Assembly (NCBI GenBank): GCA_002394395.1
Contig: DGTR01000031.1
Span: 15,847-79,846, forward strand
DNA from: Bacteroidales bacterium UBA4331
Lineage (GTDB): Bacteria; Bacteroidota; Bacteroidia; Bacteroidales; Paludibacteraceae
Direction of reading: 5' to 3'
Length of the DNA stretch: 64,000 nucleotides
Positions 32,360 through 41,846 of the stretch are shown here, piece after piece. Each line of letters begins with the position of its first letter. The first letter of the stretch is position 1. A program made the position numbers and the translations under genes. The notes beneath the pieces were generated by a model. It did not search any database, was not told the origin of the DNA, and saw only the letters and a list, made by a program, of their open reading frames with translations.

Positions 32360-35020
32360 TTACAGCGTCTTCGCTACTTCGATCTCCTCAAAGGCCTCGA
32401 GTATATCGCCTTCTTTGAGGTCGTCGTAAGCCTTGAGGCTCAGACCGCACTCGGTGTTCACACCGGCTTCCTTGATATCGTCCTTGACGTGTTTGAGAGA
32501 AGCTAACTCAGCGGTCTTGATCACGATACCGTCACGGATGACGCGTACCTTGTTGCCGCGTTTGATCTTACCCTCACGCACAATACATCCGGCAATCGTG
32601 CCCACTTTGGAGATGTGGAACGTCTGCAGCACCTCGAGCGTTGCCGTCACTTCTTCCTTCACCTCCGGAGCCAACATACCTTCCATAGCGGCCTTGACCT
32701 CGTTGATAGCGTCGTAGATGATGGAGTAGATACGGATATCCACCTCCTCCGTCTCCGCCATCTTTCGGGCTGTACCGGTCGGACGGACGTTAAAGCCGAC
32801 GATGATCGCATCCGAAGCCGCAGCCAGCATCACATCGCTGTCGCTGATGGCACCCACGGCGCCATGGATGACGTTCACCTGGATATTCTCCGTCGAGAGT
32901 TTCAAGAGCGAGTCTTTGATAGCCTCTACCGAACCGTCCACATCGGCCTTGACGATGATATTCAACTCCTTGAAATCGCCGATTGCCAGACGCCGTCCGA
33001 TCTCCTCGAGACCCACGTGTTTCTTCGTGCGGATACTCTGCTCGCGTTGCAGTTGCTCACGTTTATTCGCAATCTCACGCGCCTCTTGCTCCGTCGGCAG
33101 CACGTTAAACTCGTCACCGGCCTGCGGCGCACCGTTCAGACCGAGGATCGAACAAGGCTCACCCGGACGTACCTCGGTGATCTTCTGTCCGCGCTCATTG
33201 AACATCGCCTTGATACGGCCGTGCGACGTTCCGGCAAGGATAATATCGCCCATATGCAGCGTTCCGTCCTGAACCAGCAGCGTAGCTACATAACCGCGGC
33301 CTTTGTCCAGCGACGACTCGATGACTGAACCTTTTGCACGTCTCTTCGGATTAGCCTTGAGGTCAAGCATCTCCGCCTCGAGCAGCACTTTCTCCAAGAG
33401 TTCGTAAACGCCCGTTCCTTTCTTCGCGGAGATCTCCTGGCACTGATATTTACCGCCCCAGTCCTCCACAAGGATATTCATGTTACTCAGCTGCTCGCGG
33501 ATCTTATCAGGGTTAGCTCCGGGCTTATCCACTTTGTTAATGGCGAAGACCATCGGTACACCTGCCGCCTGAGCGTGGTTGATTGCCTCGATGGTCTGTG
33601 GCATAACCGCATCGTCCGCAGCAATGATGATGATTGCGATATCCGTCACTTTCGCACCACGTGCACGCATCGCCGTGAAGGCCGCGTGACCCGGGGTATC
33701 CAGGAACGTAATATGCTGACCGTTCTTCAGTTTGACGTTATACGCACCGATGTGCTGGGTGATACCACCGGCCTCACCGGCAATCACATTCGCGTTACGG
33801 ATGTGGTCCAGAAGCGACGTCTTACCGTGATCCACGTGTCCCATGACCGTGACGATCGGGCAGCGCGGTTCTATATCCTCTTCGTTCACCACCTCATCCG
33901 CGTTGATCTCATCCGCCACGTGTGCAGAGACATATTCCGTCTGGAAGCCGAACTCCTCGGCCACGAGGTTGATTGTCTCGGCGTCAAGACGCTGGTTGAT
34001 CGACACAAACAGGCCAAGGCTCATACAGGTACCGATAATCTTGTTCACCGGCACATTCATCATCACCGCCAGGTCGTTGGCCGTCACGAACTCCGTCAAT
34101 TTCAGCACTTTGGATTGCTCCTGCGCCTCCATCACTTCGAGTTCATGCTTCTCACGCTCCTGCTCGCGACGCTCGCGTTTATATTTTGAGGTGTTGGACT
34201 TGTTCTGCTTCTGCTGGAGGCGGTTGAGCGTCTCCTTCAGAGCCTTATCCACCTCTTCCTGCGTAGCCTCGCGAGGTTGGTTCTTCTTGTTCTTCTTGCC
34301 GGCCTGATTACGTTTGTCGTTAGGATCGACCTTCGCCGCATTGGCCTTGAACCGCTCACGTTTACGTTTCTCTGCCGCAGCTTGTTGCTGAGCCTGCTGC
34401 GCCTGCTGACGCTCCTCACGCTCTTTGCGTTTCTGCTCTTTGGTCTTCTTCGCCGGACGAGTAGAGGTGTCGATGGAATCCAGGTCGATCTTTCCGATCA
34501 CCTTCGGTCCATCGGTCACTTCGGGCTTGCTCAACGTGAAGATCTTCGGCTTGGGTTTCTCCTGCGGCTTCTCCTGAGCTTTGGCTTGCTCCCGAGCCTG
34601 CGCCTGAGCTTTCTCCGCTTCGCGCTTGGCTTCAGCCGCTTTCGCTTCTTCCTCTGCTTGCTTGGCTTTCGCCGCACGTTCTGCTTCCTCTGCTGCACGC
34701 TTGGCCTCAGCCTCTGCCGCACGTTTGGCTGCCTCTTCAGCGGCTTTCTTCGCTGCCTCTGCTTCCGCCGCACGACGAGCTGCTTCAGCCGCCTCTTTCT
34801 CTGCCGCCTCACGAGCCTGACGCTCTGCTGCCTGACGGTCCGCCTCAATCTTCAATGCCACATCCTTGCTGAACTCTTTTGCCAGCAACAGATACAGATC
34901 ATCATCGATGCGCACGTTCGGATCCGAAGCAATAGGATGACCGTTCTTCTCGCACCACGCAGTGAGAGTCGCCATGCCTATATTTAATTCTTTACATGCT
35001 TTTATTAACTTTATCGCCAT
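32360..35020 (-). CDS. infB: Translation initiation factor IF-2
   Basis: An 886-residue GTPase that places initiator tRNA on the ribosome. The N-terminal IF2_N helix bundle (1-50) is followed by a long Ala/Glu/Lys coiled stretch (about 60-160). A basic linker, a second IF2_N domain (VMMNVPVNKIIGTCMSLG) and the G domain come next, with GHVDHGKTS near residue 393, DTPGHAAF and NKVD. Domain II and the C-terminal IF2 domains are complete (GHIMDIGGNKV-type end VRVIRDGIVIKTAELASLKHVKDDIKEAGVN). It ends the rimP-nusA-infB operon, a conserved order. The nusA-infB gap (35021-35160) is mostly ATTTACAATTT micro-repeat. Confidence 0.95.
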   Translation of the reverse strand: MAIKLIKACKELNIGMATLTAWCEKNGHPIASDPNVRIDDDLYLLLAKEFSKDVALKIEADRQAAERQAREAAEKEAAEAARRAAEAEAAKKAAEEAAKRAAEAEAKRAAEEAERAAKAKQAEEEAKAAEAKREAEKAQAQAREQAKAQEKPQEKPKPKIFTLSKPEVTDGPKVIGKIDLDSIDTSTRPAKKTKEQKRKEREERQQAQQAQQQAAAEKRKRERFKANAAKVDPNDKRNQAGKKNKKNQPREATQEEVDKALKETLNRLQQKQNKSNTSKYKRERREQEREKHELEVMEAQEQSKVLKLTEFVTANDLAVMMNVPVNKIIGTCMSLGLFVSINQRLDAETINLVAEEFGFQTEYVSAHVADEINADEVVNEEDIEPRCPIVTVMGHVDHGKTSLLDHIRNANVIAGEAGGITQHIGAYNVKLKNGQHITFLDTPGHAAFTAMRARGAKVTDIAIIIIAADDAVMPQTIEAINHAQAAGVPMVFAINKVDKPGANPDKIREQLSNMNILVEDWGGKYQCQEISAKKGTGVYELLEKVLLEAEMLDLKANPKRRAKGSVIESSLDKGRGYVATLLVQDGTLHMGDIILAGTSHGRIKAMFNERGQKITEVRPGEPCSILGLNGAPQAGDEFNVLPTEQEAREIANKREQLQREQSIRTKKHVGLEEIGRRLAIGDFKELNIIVKADVDGSVEAIKDSLLKLSTENIQVNVIHGAVGAISDSDVMLAAASDAIIVGFNVRPTGTARKMAETEEVDIRIYSIIYDAINEVKAAMEGMLAPEVKEEVTATLEVLQTFHISKVGTIAGCIVREGKIKRGNKVRVIRDGIVIKTAELASLKHVKDDIKEAGVNTECGLSLKAYDDLKEGDILEAFEEIEVAKTL

Positions 35021-35160
35021 AAATAATTTACAATTTAAAATTTACAATTTACAAAGCTTTCTAACAGTTTGGTACTATCTCGTTTGTCCGTACAGGTCTT
35101 ACGGGTTCGTACCAGCCCCGCAAGCCCTTTGTTAATTGTACATTGTGAATTGTGAATTGC

Positions 35161-36423
35161 TTAGTCATTCGCAAACTCCGCCGACAAGATGCGAAGCACC
35201 TCGTCGATGGTCTCCTCCTCGAGGTCTGTACGACGCAGCAAGTCCTCCTTGCTCGTGCCCAGTACCTCTTTGGCGGTGTCCAGACCGATAGCCTTGAAGG
35301 CATCGATGACCCACTGATCGATCTCGTCGTTGAACTCGTCGAGGTAGATATCATCCAGATCCTCCTCATCGATCTCACGGTAAACATCGATCTCATAGCC
35401 CGTCAGCATGGACGCCAACTTCACGTTGTAACCGCCCTTACCGATTGCCATACTTACCTCTTCCGGCAACAGATAAACACTCGCCTTCTTGTTCTCCTCG
35501 TCAATCTCCATCGTGCGGATCTTCGCAGGAGCCAGCGCACGCTGGATATACAGATTGACGTTCGGCGTGTAGTTGATCACGTCGATGTTCTCGTTACGCA
35601 ACTCACGCACGATACCATGAATACGCGCACCCTTAACGCCCACACAAGCGCCTACCGGGTCGATGCGCTCGTCAAACGTCTCTACGGCCACTTTGGCACG
35701 CTCTCCCGGGATACGGGCGATGTTCTTAATCGCTATCAGACCCTCTTTCACCTCCGGAACCTCTTGCTCGAACAAACGCTGCAGGAACAACGGAGCCGTA
35801 CGGCTCAGGATGATCTTCGGGTTCTGGTTTTTGTTATCTACCTGAACCACTACCGCGCGAACCATCTCTCCTTTGCGGTAGAAATCCGTCGGGATCTGGT
35901 TCTGTTTCGGCAGGTAGAGCTCGTTGCCCTCTTCGTCGAGCAGCAGCATCTCTTTCTTCCACACCTGGTAGAGTTCACCCGTCACAACCTGACCGATCAT
36001 CTCTTTGTACTTCTGATAAAGCACCTCTTTCTGCAGCTCCAGGATCTTCGATGCCAAGGTCTGACGCAGGTTCAGGATCATACGGCGACCAAACGAAGCC
36101 AGCTCCACTTTATCCGTCACCTCTTCGCCGATCTCTGCCTCGTCATCCAACAACAAGGCGTCACTCAGCGCAATCTGCGTATCCGGGTTCGCCACGTCGC
36201 CATCCTCCATCACCAGACGGTTACGGTAGATCTCCAAGTCACCCTTGTCCGGGTTCACGATCACCGTGTAGTCCGCCGTCGGACCGTACATCTTTGCAAT
36301 AACGCTCTTGAACGACTCCTCCAACACCGTGATAAGGGTCTGTTTGTCAATGCGTTTGAAGTCTTTAAACTCCGAGAAAATGTCAATCAAATTGATCGAC
36401 TCTTGATTTTTTTCTGTTGCCAT
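35161..36423 (-). CDS. nusA: Transcription termination/antitermination protein NusA
   Basis: A 420-residue NusA. The N-terminal domain (INLIDIFSEFKDFKRIDKQTLITVLEESFKSVIAKMYG) binds RNA polymerase. An S1 domain (VTGELYQVWKKEMLLLDEEGNELYLP) and tandem KH domains (IARIPGERAKVAVETFDERIDPVGACVGVKGARIHGIVREL; LLPEEVSMAIGKGGYNVKLASMLTG) follow. The acidic C-terminal extension (EIDEEDLDDIYLDEF) is short and ends with a helix (AKEVLGTSKEDLLRRTDLEEETIDEVLRIL). The length is normal for Bacteroidota. It follows rimP across a 106-nt gap filled by a 9-nt tandem repeat (36461-36523). Confidence 0.95.
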   Translation of the reverse strand: MATEKNQESINLIDIFSEFKDFKRIDKQTLITVLEESFKSVIAKMYGPTADYTVIVNPDKGDLEIYRNRLVMEDGDVANPDTQIALSDALLLDDEAEIGEEVTDKVELASFGRRMILNLRQTLASKILELQKEVLYQKYKEMIGQVVTGELYQVWKKEMLLLDEEGNELYLPKQNQIPTDFYRKGEMVRAVVVQVDNKNQNPKIILSRTAPLFLQRLFEQEVPEVKEGLIAIKNIARIPGERAKVAVETFDERIDPVGACVGVKGARIHGIVRELRNENIDVINYTPNVNLYIQRALAPAKIRTMEIDEENKKASVYLLPEEVSMAIGKGGYNVKLASMLTGYEIDVYREIDEEDLDDIYLDEFNDEIDQWVIDAFKAIGLDTAKEVLGTSKEDLLRRTDLEEETIDEVLRILSAEFAND

Positions 36424-36460
36424 TTTTTGATATATTGTTAAATTTATTTCTCTTTATCTC

Positions 36461-36523
36461 TAGTGCTCCTAGGGCTTCTAGGGTTTCTAGTGTTTCTAGT
36501 GCTTCTAGGGCATCTAGCCTCCT
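36461..36523. repeat. 9-nt tandem array, seven units, between rimP and nusA
   Basis: Seven units of 9 nt: TAGTGCTCC, TAGGGCTTC, TAGGGTTTC, TAGTGTTTC, TAGTGCTTC, TAGGGCATC, TAGCCTCCT. Each unit contains CTAG at the junction. It lies inside the operon between two translation/transcription genes. Confidence 0.85.
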
Positions 36524-36529
36524 ACTCTC

Positions 36530-37057
36530 CTAAAACTTCAGGTCGTACCGTACATATTTCGGTTCGTCGTACCGCCATGTATGCGTCACGATCTGTCTTT
36601 TGACTTTCGACTTTTGACTTTCGACTACTTTTACTTTCTCCTCGCAATCCACACTGAACGTCTCCTCATCCACGCTCACCAACTGCCCGCGGTATTTGAC
36701 GGTCTTTGAGTCCGCAGGACGGTCTTTCGACTTTCTACTTTCTACTACCAAAACCTCGACATCGTGCCCCAAATTCTTCTCAAACTGCATCTTCGTCTTG
36801 AACGGATCCGTCAGACTCACGCTTCCCACCTCCAACGAATAATCTAAATCAGTCTGTGTTCTGCCAGCATAGCGGTCTTCTATCTTCTCCACTAAAAATC
36901 GATTGAGCTCCGCGCAGAAATCTACATCCACACCTGCCAACCGATCGACCTCCACGAGAATATCATTCCCCGCAGAAACCTCCAGCGTGATCAACTCATA
37001 CTCCGTACCTTTCAGGTACTCTCCGATCCATTCTTGTAATTGTTGTTTATCTATCAT
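36530..37057 (-). CDS. rimP: Ribosome maturation factor RimP
   Basis: A 175-residue protein needed for 30S assembly. It has the N-terminal RimP alpha/beta domain (ELITLEVSAGNDILVEVDRLAGVDVDFCAELNRFLVEKIED) and the YSLEVGSVSLTDPFKTKMQFEKNLGHDVEVLV stretch, then the Sm-like C-terminal barrel. It is longer than the usual about 155 residues because two 7-nt repeats insert VESRKSKD (36725-36745) and VESQKSKVK (36598-36625) in the C-terminal barrel. The second interrupts the loop before the last strands. Start chosen at 37057; the leader carries a promoter and a hairpin. An AGGAGATAGGAAATAG micro-repeat lies just before the start. Confidence 0.9.
   Translation of the reverse strand: MIDKQQLQEWIGEYLKGTEYELITLEVSAGNDILVEVDRLAGVDVDFCAELNRFLVEKIEDRYAGRTQTDLDYSLEVGSVSLTDPFKTKMQFEKNLGHDVEVLVVESRKSKDRPADSKTVKYRGQLVSVDEETFSVDCEEKVKVVESQKSKVKRQIVTHTWRYDEPKYVRYDLKF
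36598..36625 (-). repeat. 7-nt micro-repeat (4 units) in rimP, second site
   Basis: On the coding strand GTCGAAA, GTCAAAA, GTCGAAA, GTCAAAA in frame, encoding VESQKSKVK. It lies about 100 nt from the other rimP site, so one small gene carries two insertions. Confidence 0.9.
36725..36745 (-). repeat. 7-nt micro-repeat (3 units) in rimP, first site
   Basis: On the coding strand GTAGAAA, GTAGAAA, GTCGAAA, then GACCGTCC. It encodes VESRKSKD, with GTAG variants of the unit. Confidence 0.85.
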
Positions 37058-37128
37058 CTGTTCTTCTATTTCCTATTTCCTATCTCCTATCTCCTCCATG
37101 GGTAGTTTTTTCGCCTTTTTTATACGAA

Positions 37129-37153
37129 GAGGAGACCTTTTCGGGGTCCCCTC
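37129..37153 (-). promoter_or_regulatory. Hairpin in the rimP operon leader
   Basis: Minus strand GAGGGGACC, loop CCGAAAA, GGTCTCCTC: nine pairs with one mismatch. It lies about 15-35 nt after the predicted transcription start and about 70 nt before rimP, and could stabilise the transcript or control read-through. Confidence 0.45.
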
Positions 37154-37168
37154 ATTCATTTCACGCTG

Positions 37169-37200
37169 CAAAGATACTGCTTTTTTTTCAAATATGCAAA
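37169..37200 (-). promoter_or_regulatory. Bacteroidota-type promoter of rimP-nusA-infB
   Basis: Minus strand TATCTTTG at 37169-37176, TTTG at 37197-37200, spacing 20 nt. It is a perfect match to the consensus. Confidence 0.8.
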
Positions 37201-37268
37201 TATTTCTGCAGAAAAATTAAATTTATTTCAATTTTCACCGTATTACGCTCGGATTTTTATTAATAGTA

Positions 37269-38054
37269 CTAATAGGGATAGCTTACAGTGAATACACCGG
37301 CTGCTGCAGCAAAACCGCTCTCCTCCACTTGCTCTTCTTGCGCTTCCTCATCCGGATTTACCCAATAGTTATTATATAGAAATCCTTCTATCTTCTCGGT
37401 TGCTACATCCATTTTGGTGATAGCATAGCCTTGCTCAGATGCAGAGACAGTTTGAGCTTTTGCCACCTTCGATACGAATTTCGCATGATCAGTATAGACT
37501 TCCTCGTCGATTCCCCCTTCCCATGAAACAGTCGGTCTTCCCGCTACTTCAGAACTTTCCGGCAGTTTTTTGTATTCCGCATCGCTCACCTCGGTAAACA
37601 GCAGGTTGATATTGTCCTTCAACGGAGCAATCACGTTCGTCATAAAAGCGATCAATTTGTCCTCGTTAAAATACGCCATAACCATCATGATGCACTCGCC
37701 CTTGTCCAAAACGCCTTTTGCATAGTTGGTAGCCTCTTTTTCGGACATGTTTGAATACTTCTCGGGAACATTATACAGATAGGTAACCACTACGCCTTCG
37801 TCTTGAGCCTTGACGCTTTTACGCACATGAGCTAACTTGCGTTCTGCTACGTTTACTAACGCGCCCCCCTCTACTTTGGTAAAGCCAGCGTCTTTCAGTG
37901 CTTTGTCCACCTTTGCTCCGTCTGCACCCAACAAATCAAAGGCAGCCGAAGTTGTGGTTTTAACAGCTTTTTTGTCTTTCTGAGGTACCGACGCACCCTC
38001 GTTACATGCCAGGAATGCAAATGCAACCATGGCTAATACAAGTAACTTTTTCAT
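37269..38054 (-). CDS. Lipoprotein of unknown function
   Basis: A 261-residue lipoprotein: MKKLLVLAMVAFAFLAC is the signal with the Cys at 17, then a Lys/Thr-rich linker. The mature part shows an alpha/beta domain (DKALKDAGFTKVEGGALVN ... VVVTYLYNVPEKYSNMSEKEATNYAKGVLDKGECIMMVMAYFNEDKLIAFMTNVIAP). The C-terminus is Ala-rich and ends in FTVSYPY. No family is recognised. It has its own promoter at 38167-38198 and probably forms a one-gene transcript; the leader contains a perfect 23-nt tandem repeat. The next gene downstream (rimP) has its own promoter just past the stop. Confidence 0.75.
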   Translation of the reverse strand: MKKLLVLAMVAFAFLACNEGASVPQKDKKAVKTTTSAAFDLLGADGAKVDKALKDAGFTKVEGGALVNVAERKLAHVRKSVKAQDEGVVVTYLYNVPEKYSNMSEKEATNYAKGVLDKGECIMMVMAYFNEDKLIAFMTNVIAPLKDNINLLFTEVSDAEYKKLPESSEVAGRPTVSWEGGIDEEVYTDHAKFVSKVAKAQTVSASEQGYAITKMDVATEKIEGFLYNNYWVNPDEEAQEEQVEESGFAAAAGVFTVSYPY

Positions 38055-38097
38055 AATTAAATTGTAATGATTGAAAGTTAAATAATGATTAATAAAT

Positions 38098-38143
38098 GTT
38101 AACTCTTTATGTTAGTAAATGTTAACTCTTTATGTTAGTAAAT
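38098..38143. repeat. Perfect 23-nt tandem repeat in a promoter leader
   Basis: Two identical copies of a 23-nt unit starting GTTAACTCTTTATGTTAG, located in the leader between the promoter at 38167 and the ATG at 38054. Confidence 0.85.
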
Positions 38144-38166
38144 GTTTATTCCTTCACTTTCGGCTG

Positions 38167-38198
38167 CAAAATTACTATATTTTTTTCATATATGCAAA
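38167..38198 (-). promoter_or_regulatory. Bacteroidota-type promoter of the 37269 lipoprotein
   Basis: Minus strand TAATTTTG at 38167-38174 and TTTG at 38195-38198, spacing 20 nt. Perfect consensus; leader about 105 nt. Confidence 0.8.
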
Positions 38199-38286
38199 TA
38201 AATTTGCACTTTTCTGATTTTTTTGCACTATCTACTCCATCCCTTTGTCGATCTTGTGTACCTTCCTTCTACCCCATACAACCCCA

Positions 38287-38374
38287 AAATAAGACTCAAA
38301 TAAGACTCAAATAAGACTCAAATAAGACCCTCACCATAGGATCACCATAGGATGACCATAGGATCACCATAGGA
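38287..38374. repeat. Double 11-nt tandem array (4 + 4 units)
   Basis: Four units of AAATAAGACTC (the last ends CCC) are followed in the same 11-nt register by four units of TCACCATAGGA (the third is TGACCATAGGA). It lies in the divergent gap between the lipoprotein promoter and the mfd promoter. Nothing else is seen between about 38200 and 38450. Confidence 0.9.
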
Positions 38375-38450
38375 TGAAACCCACATTTTGTCATTTTTGC
38401 AACTTTTACTATATATACGTAGTATATATACTTTTTGTTTTGATTTTTTA

Positions 38451-38482
38451 TTTGTGTATGTCATTTTTTTTTCGTAACTTTG
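38451..38482 (+). promoter_or_regulatory. Bacteroidota-type promoter of mfd
   Basis: TTTG at 38451-38454 and TAACTTTG at 38475-38482, spacing 20 nt. The predicted transcript begins only about 10 nt before the mfd ATG. Confidence 0.8.
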
Positions 38483-38498
38483 CACCCGATTTGTGTAT

Positions 38499-41400
38499 AT
38501 GAACATAGAGGATCTGGAAATACTCTTTAGCCAACACCCGGAGATAGGACTGATCCGACGGGAGTTAGGACGAGGCAAGGACACACATGTGCTTGTCTCC
38601 GGCTTGCATGCTTCTGCACGCGCGCTCGCGCTCGGTGCGCTTAACGCGCCCCTATTCATCATCTTGGATAACTCCGAAGCCGCACAATACCTCTACGCAG
38701 ACCTCAAGAACATTAAAAACGCCTCCGGCAATCAAAACACAGAGGTGTTCTTCTTCCCCCACAGCCAGAAACGGCGCGCTGTAGATGAGGCAGCGCAGAT
38801 CCAACGCACGGAAACCCTCACGGCGCTCACAACGACCGGCAACCTGATCGTCGTCACATACCCCGAAGCCATCGCAGAAACCGTTCCGGCAAAAGAGGAA
38901 CTCTCTGCAGTCAGCGTGCAATACCGCGTCGGACAAGAAATACAACAATCTACCCTCAGCTCCCAACTCTTGGAATTAGGCTTTGAACGCGTGGATTTTG
39001 TCTTCCAGCCCGGGCAATTTGCCGTGCGCGGTTCCATCGTGGATATCTATAGTTACAGCCACGACACGCCTTTCCGCCTGGATTTCTTCGGCGATGAGAT
39101 AGATAGTATCCGCGAGTTCGACATCGAAGACCAACTCTCGAAGAACCGCGTCAACCTTTGTGAGATTGTAGGAAAAGGTCAAAAAGACGATGCATCAGAC
39201 ACAAAAGCCTCCATCGTTGATTACCTGCCCTCCGAGACCATCTGGGTCTCGAACGACTTCTCCGTCGTTCGCTACAAACTCGAAGGTCTTGGACATCGTG
39301 CATTGATGCACGATAATAACAAAACCCTCGAACTCTCCGAGAAGAGCACCTTCCCGACCCACTCGAAGATCGCCTTCGACACCCTGCCGCAGCCTATCTT
39401 CCATAAGCAGTTTGATCTCCTCACAGAGGACATCCAAAAGCACATCGAAGAAGGTTACAAGATATACATCCTCGCCGAGCAGCAGAAACAACTCGACCGC
39501 CTGAAAGCCATCTTCGAATCTGTCAGTCCGGAGGCGGTCTCTTTTATAGGCATCAACGCCGCCCTCCACGAAGGATTTGTGGACAGAGGCCTGAAAATCT
39601 GCTGCTACACCGACCACCAGATCTTCGAGCGTTTCCACCGCGTACAGATGACGAGCGAGAATGCCCGACGCGGCAAGGCGATCATCACGCTCCGCGAGAT
39701 CAACCAGCTGCAGATAGGCGACTACGTCGTACACTCCGACCACGGTATAGCCAAATTCGGCGGACTCGTCACCACTCCTGTGAACGGCAAACCCCAGGAG
39801 ATGATCAAACTGAACTACCGCGATGGAGCGAATGTCTTTGTCAGCATCCATAACCTCCATCGTATCAGCAAATACAAAGGCCGTGAAGGCTCCGAACCCA
39901 CCATCGCCCGATTAGGTTCCGGTGCATGGGAGCGGCTCAAAGAGCGAACCAAGGACAAAGTCAAAGACATTGCGCGCGACCTCATCCGTCTCTACGCGAC
40001 CCGTAAGCAGCAGAAAGGATTCGCGTGCGCACCCGACGGATACATGCAACACGAGTTGGAGGCCTCTTTCCTCTATGAGGACACGCCCGATCAGGCAAAA
40101 GCAACCGCCGACGTAAAGCGCGACCTCGAGAGCCCGATGCCCATGGACCGACTCGTCTGCGGAGATGTGGGATTCGGCAAGACCGAAGTAGCCATGCGCG
40201 CTGCCTTCAAGGTAGCGACGGAAGGCAAACAAGTAGCCGTACTCGTACCAACCACCGTTCTTGCCCTCCAGCACTATAACACCTTCACGGAGCGAATGAA
40301 AAACTTCCCCGTGCGCATCGAATACATGAGCCGGCTCAAGTCCGCCAAGGAGATCAAAGAACTCTTGGCGGATCTCAAGGCAGGCAAGATAGACATTCTC
40401 ATCGGAACCCATAAACTCATCGGCAAATCCGTTGAGTGGCACGACTTAGGCTTACTCATCATCGATGAGGAGCAGAAATTCGGCGTGGCAGCCAAAGAGA
40501 AACTCAAATCGCTGCGTGCGAACATCGACGTCCTCACCCTCACGGCAACACCTATACCGCGAACGCTCCAATTCTCCTTACTCGGCGCACGCGACCTGAG
40601 CGTCATGACTACGCCGCCACCCAACCGCTATCCCGTTCAGACAGAACTCATCACCGTCGATGACGAAGATATTATCAAAGAGGCAATCGACTTGGAGATG
40701 GGACGTAACGGACAGATCTTCATCGTCAATAACCGCATTGAGATGCTTCCCCGCATCGAGCGGAAGATCCGGAAACTCTGCCCGGAGGCACGTATCGTCA
40801 CGGCGCACGGACAACTGCCTGCCGGAGAGATGGAAGAGCGGCTCGAAGCGTTCATCAACTACGACTACGACATTCTCCTCTCGACGACCATCATCGAGTC
40901 CGGAGTAGATATTCCGAACGTAAACACCATCCTTATCTTCTCTGCGAACCATTATGGTCTGGCGGACTTGCACCAGCTACGAGGACGTGTCGGACGTTCG
41001 AACCGCAAAGCCTATTGCTACCTCATCGCACCGGAGAAAGAACTCCTCACAGATGATGCACGCAGAAGACTCGAAGCCCTGAGCACTTTCGCCGAACTCG
41101 GATCAGGATTCAACCTTGCGATGCAAGATCTTGACATCCGAGGAGCAGGAAACATGCTCGGCTCCGAACAATCAGGTTTTATCGCCGACCTCGGTTACGA
41201 GACTTACCAGCGCATCCTCAACGAAGCGATCGAAGAACTCCGCGAGGAAGAAGGACTCGGCTCCGATGAGAACCAAATGGTAAATGGTAAATCTCCAAAT
41301 GAGAAAATGACTTGGTGCTCCGACGCCCAGGTAGAGACCGACATCGCCGTTTGTTTCCCGACAGATTACATCGAGAACATCTCCGAACGTATAACCCTTT

Positions 41401-41801
41401 ACCGCGAGTTGGATAACTTACACAGCGAAGACCAACTCTTGGACTACCGCAAGCGCCTCATAGACCGTTTTGGCGTCCTGCCGCAACCCGCAGAAGAACT
41501 CTTGGACGTCGTACGCCTCAGATGGCTCTGCTGCCGACTCGGTATAGAGAAGATACTCCTCAAAGGAGAACACATGACCATGTACCTTGTCCAGCACAAA
41601 GACGCCTTCTGGCAATCGCAAGTGTTCGGAAACATGATCCAGTATGCCGCCACACGCGCCGAACGGTGCTCCCTGCACGAAGAGCGGGATAAGAAAGGAA
41701 TAAAAACCGGCAGAAGGTACATCACCATCACCAACGTAAAAACCATCAACGGAGCAATAACCTTATTAAGCAAAATAGAAACTGGTCAAATAACCCAATA
41801 A
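38499..41801 (+). CDS. mfd: Transcription-repair coupling factor Mfd
   Basis: A 1100-residue ATP-dependent translocase that removes RNA polymerase stalled at lesions and recruits UvrA. The order is N-terminal UvrB-like modules, the RNA polymerase-interacting domain (HSDHGIAKFGG; YRDGANVFVSIHNLHRISKYKG) and RecG-like motor motifs: Walker A CGDVGFGKTEVAMRAAF, DEEQKFGV, LTATPIPRTLQFSLLGARDLSV and HGQLPAGEMEERLEAF. The TRG helix and C-terminal UvrA-binding TRCF domain follow. Start is the ATG at 38499; a GTG two codons earlier is possible. An inserted micro-repeat at about 41275-41305 (ENQMVNGKSPNEKM) lies before the TRCF domain, and the palindrome at 39295-39314 encodes RALMHD in the N-terminal half. 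Confidence 0.95.
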   Translation: MNIEDLEILFSQHPEIGLIRRELGRGKDTHVLVSGLHASARALALGALNAPLFIILDNSEAAQYLYADLKNIKNASGNQNTEVFFFPHSQKRRAVDEAAQIQRTETLTALTTTGNLIVVTYPEAIAETVPAKEELSAVSVQYRVGQEIQQSTLSSQLLELGFERVDFVFQPGQFAVRGSIVDIYSYSHDTPFRLDFFGDEIDSIREFDIEDQLSKNRVNLCEIVGKGQKDDASDTKASIVDYLPSETIWVSNDFSVVRYKLEGLGHRALMHDNNKTLELSEKSTFPTHSKIAFDTLPQPIFHKQFDLLTEDIQKHIEEGYKIYILAEQQKQLDRLKAIFESVSPEAVSFIGINAALHEGFVDRGLKICCYTDHQIFERFHRVQMTSENARRGKAIITLREINQLQIGDYVVHSDHGIAKFGGLVTTPVNGKPQEMIKLNYRDGANVFVSIHNLHRISKYKGREGSEPTIARLGSGAWERLKERTKDKVKDIARDLIRLYATRKQQKGFACAPDGYMQHELEASFLYEDTPDQAKATADVKRDLESPMPMDRLVCGDVGFGKTEVAMRAAFKVATEGKQVAVLVPTTVLALQHYNTFTERMKNFPVRIEYMSRLKSAKEIKELLADLKAGKIDILIGTHKLIGKSVEWHDLGLLIIDEEQKFGVAAKEKLKSLRANIDVLTLTATPIPRTLQFSLLGARDLSVMTTPPPNRYPVQTELITVDDEDIIKEAIDLEMGRNGQIFIVNNRIEMLPRIERKIRKLCPEARIVTAHGQLPAGEMEERLEAFINYDYDILLSTTIIESGVDIPNVNTILIFSANHYGLADLHQLRGRVGRSNRKAYCYLIAPEKELLTDDARRRLEALSTFAELGSGFNLAMQDLDIRGAGNMLGSEQSGFIADLGYETYQRILNEAIEELREEEGLGSDENQMVNGKSPNEKMTWCSDAQVETDIAVCFPTDYIENISERITLYRELDNLHSEDQLLDYRKRLIDRFGVLPQPAEELLDVVRLRWLCCRLGIEKILLKGEHMTMYLVQHKDAFWQSQVFGNMIQYAATRAERCSLHEERDKKGIKTGRRYITITNVKTINGAITLLSKIETGQITQ
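39295..39314. repeat. 20-bp palindrome inside mfd
   Basis: ATCGTGCATTGATGCACGAT, perfect 9-bp arms and a 2-nt loop. It differs from the murE copy by one loop base and is read in the same frame (RALMHD). Confidence 0.7.
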
Positions 41802-41846
41802 CCAAATAAATGGTACATGGTAAATGACCAAATAGTAAATAGATTT

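Noticed and set aside
35152..36441. 429-codon open frame antisense to nusA
   Set aside because: nusA has full KH and S1 domains; the antisense frame is a by-product of codon bias.
38287..38374. Possible CRISPR array
   Set aside because: Units are 11 nt with no spacers, far below CRISPR repeat length; no cas genes are present.
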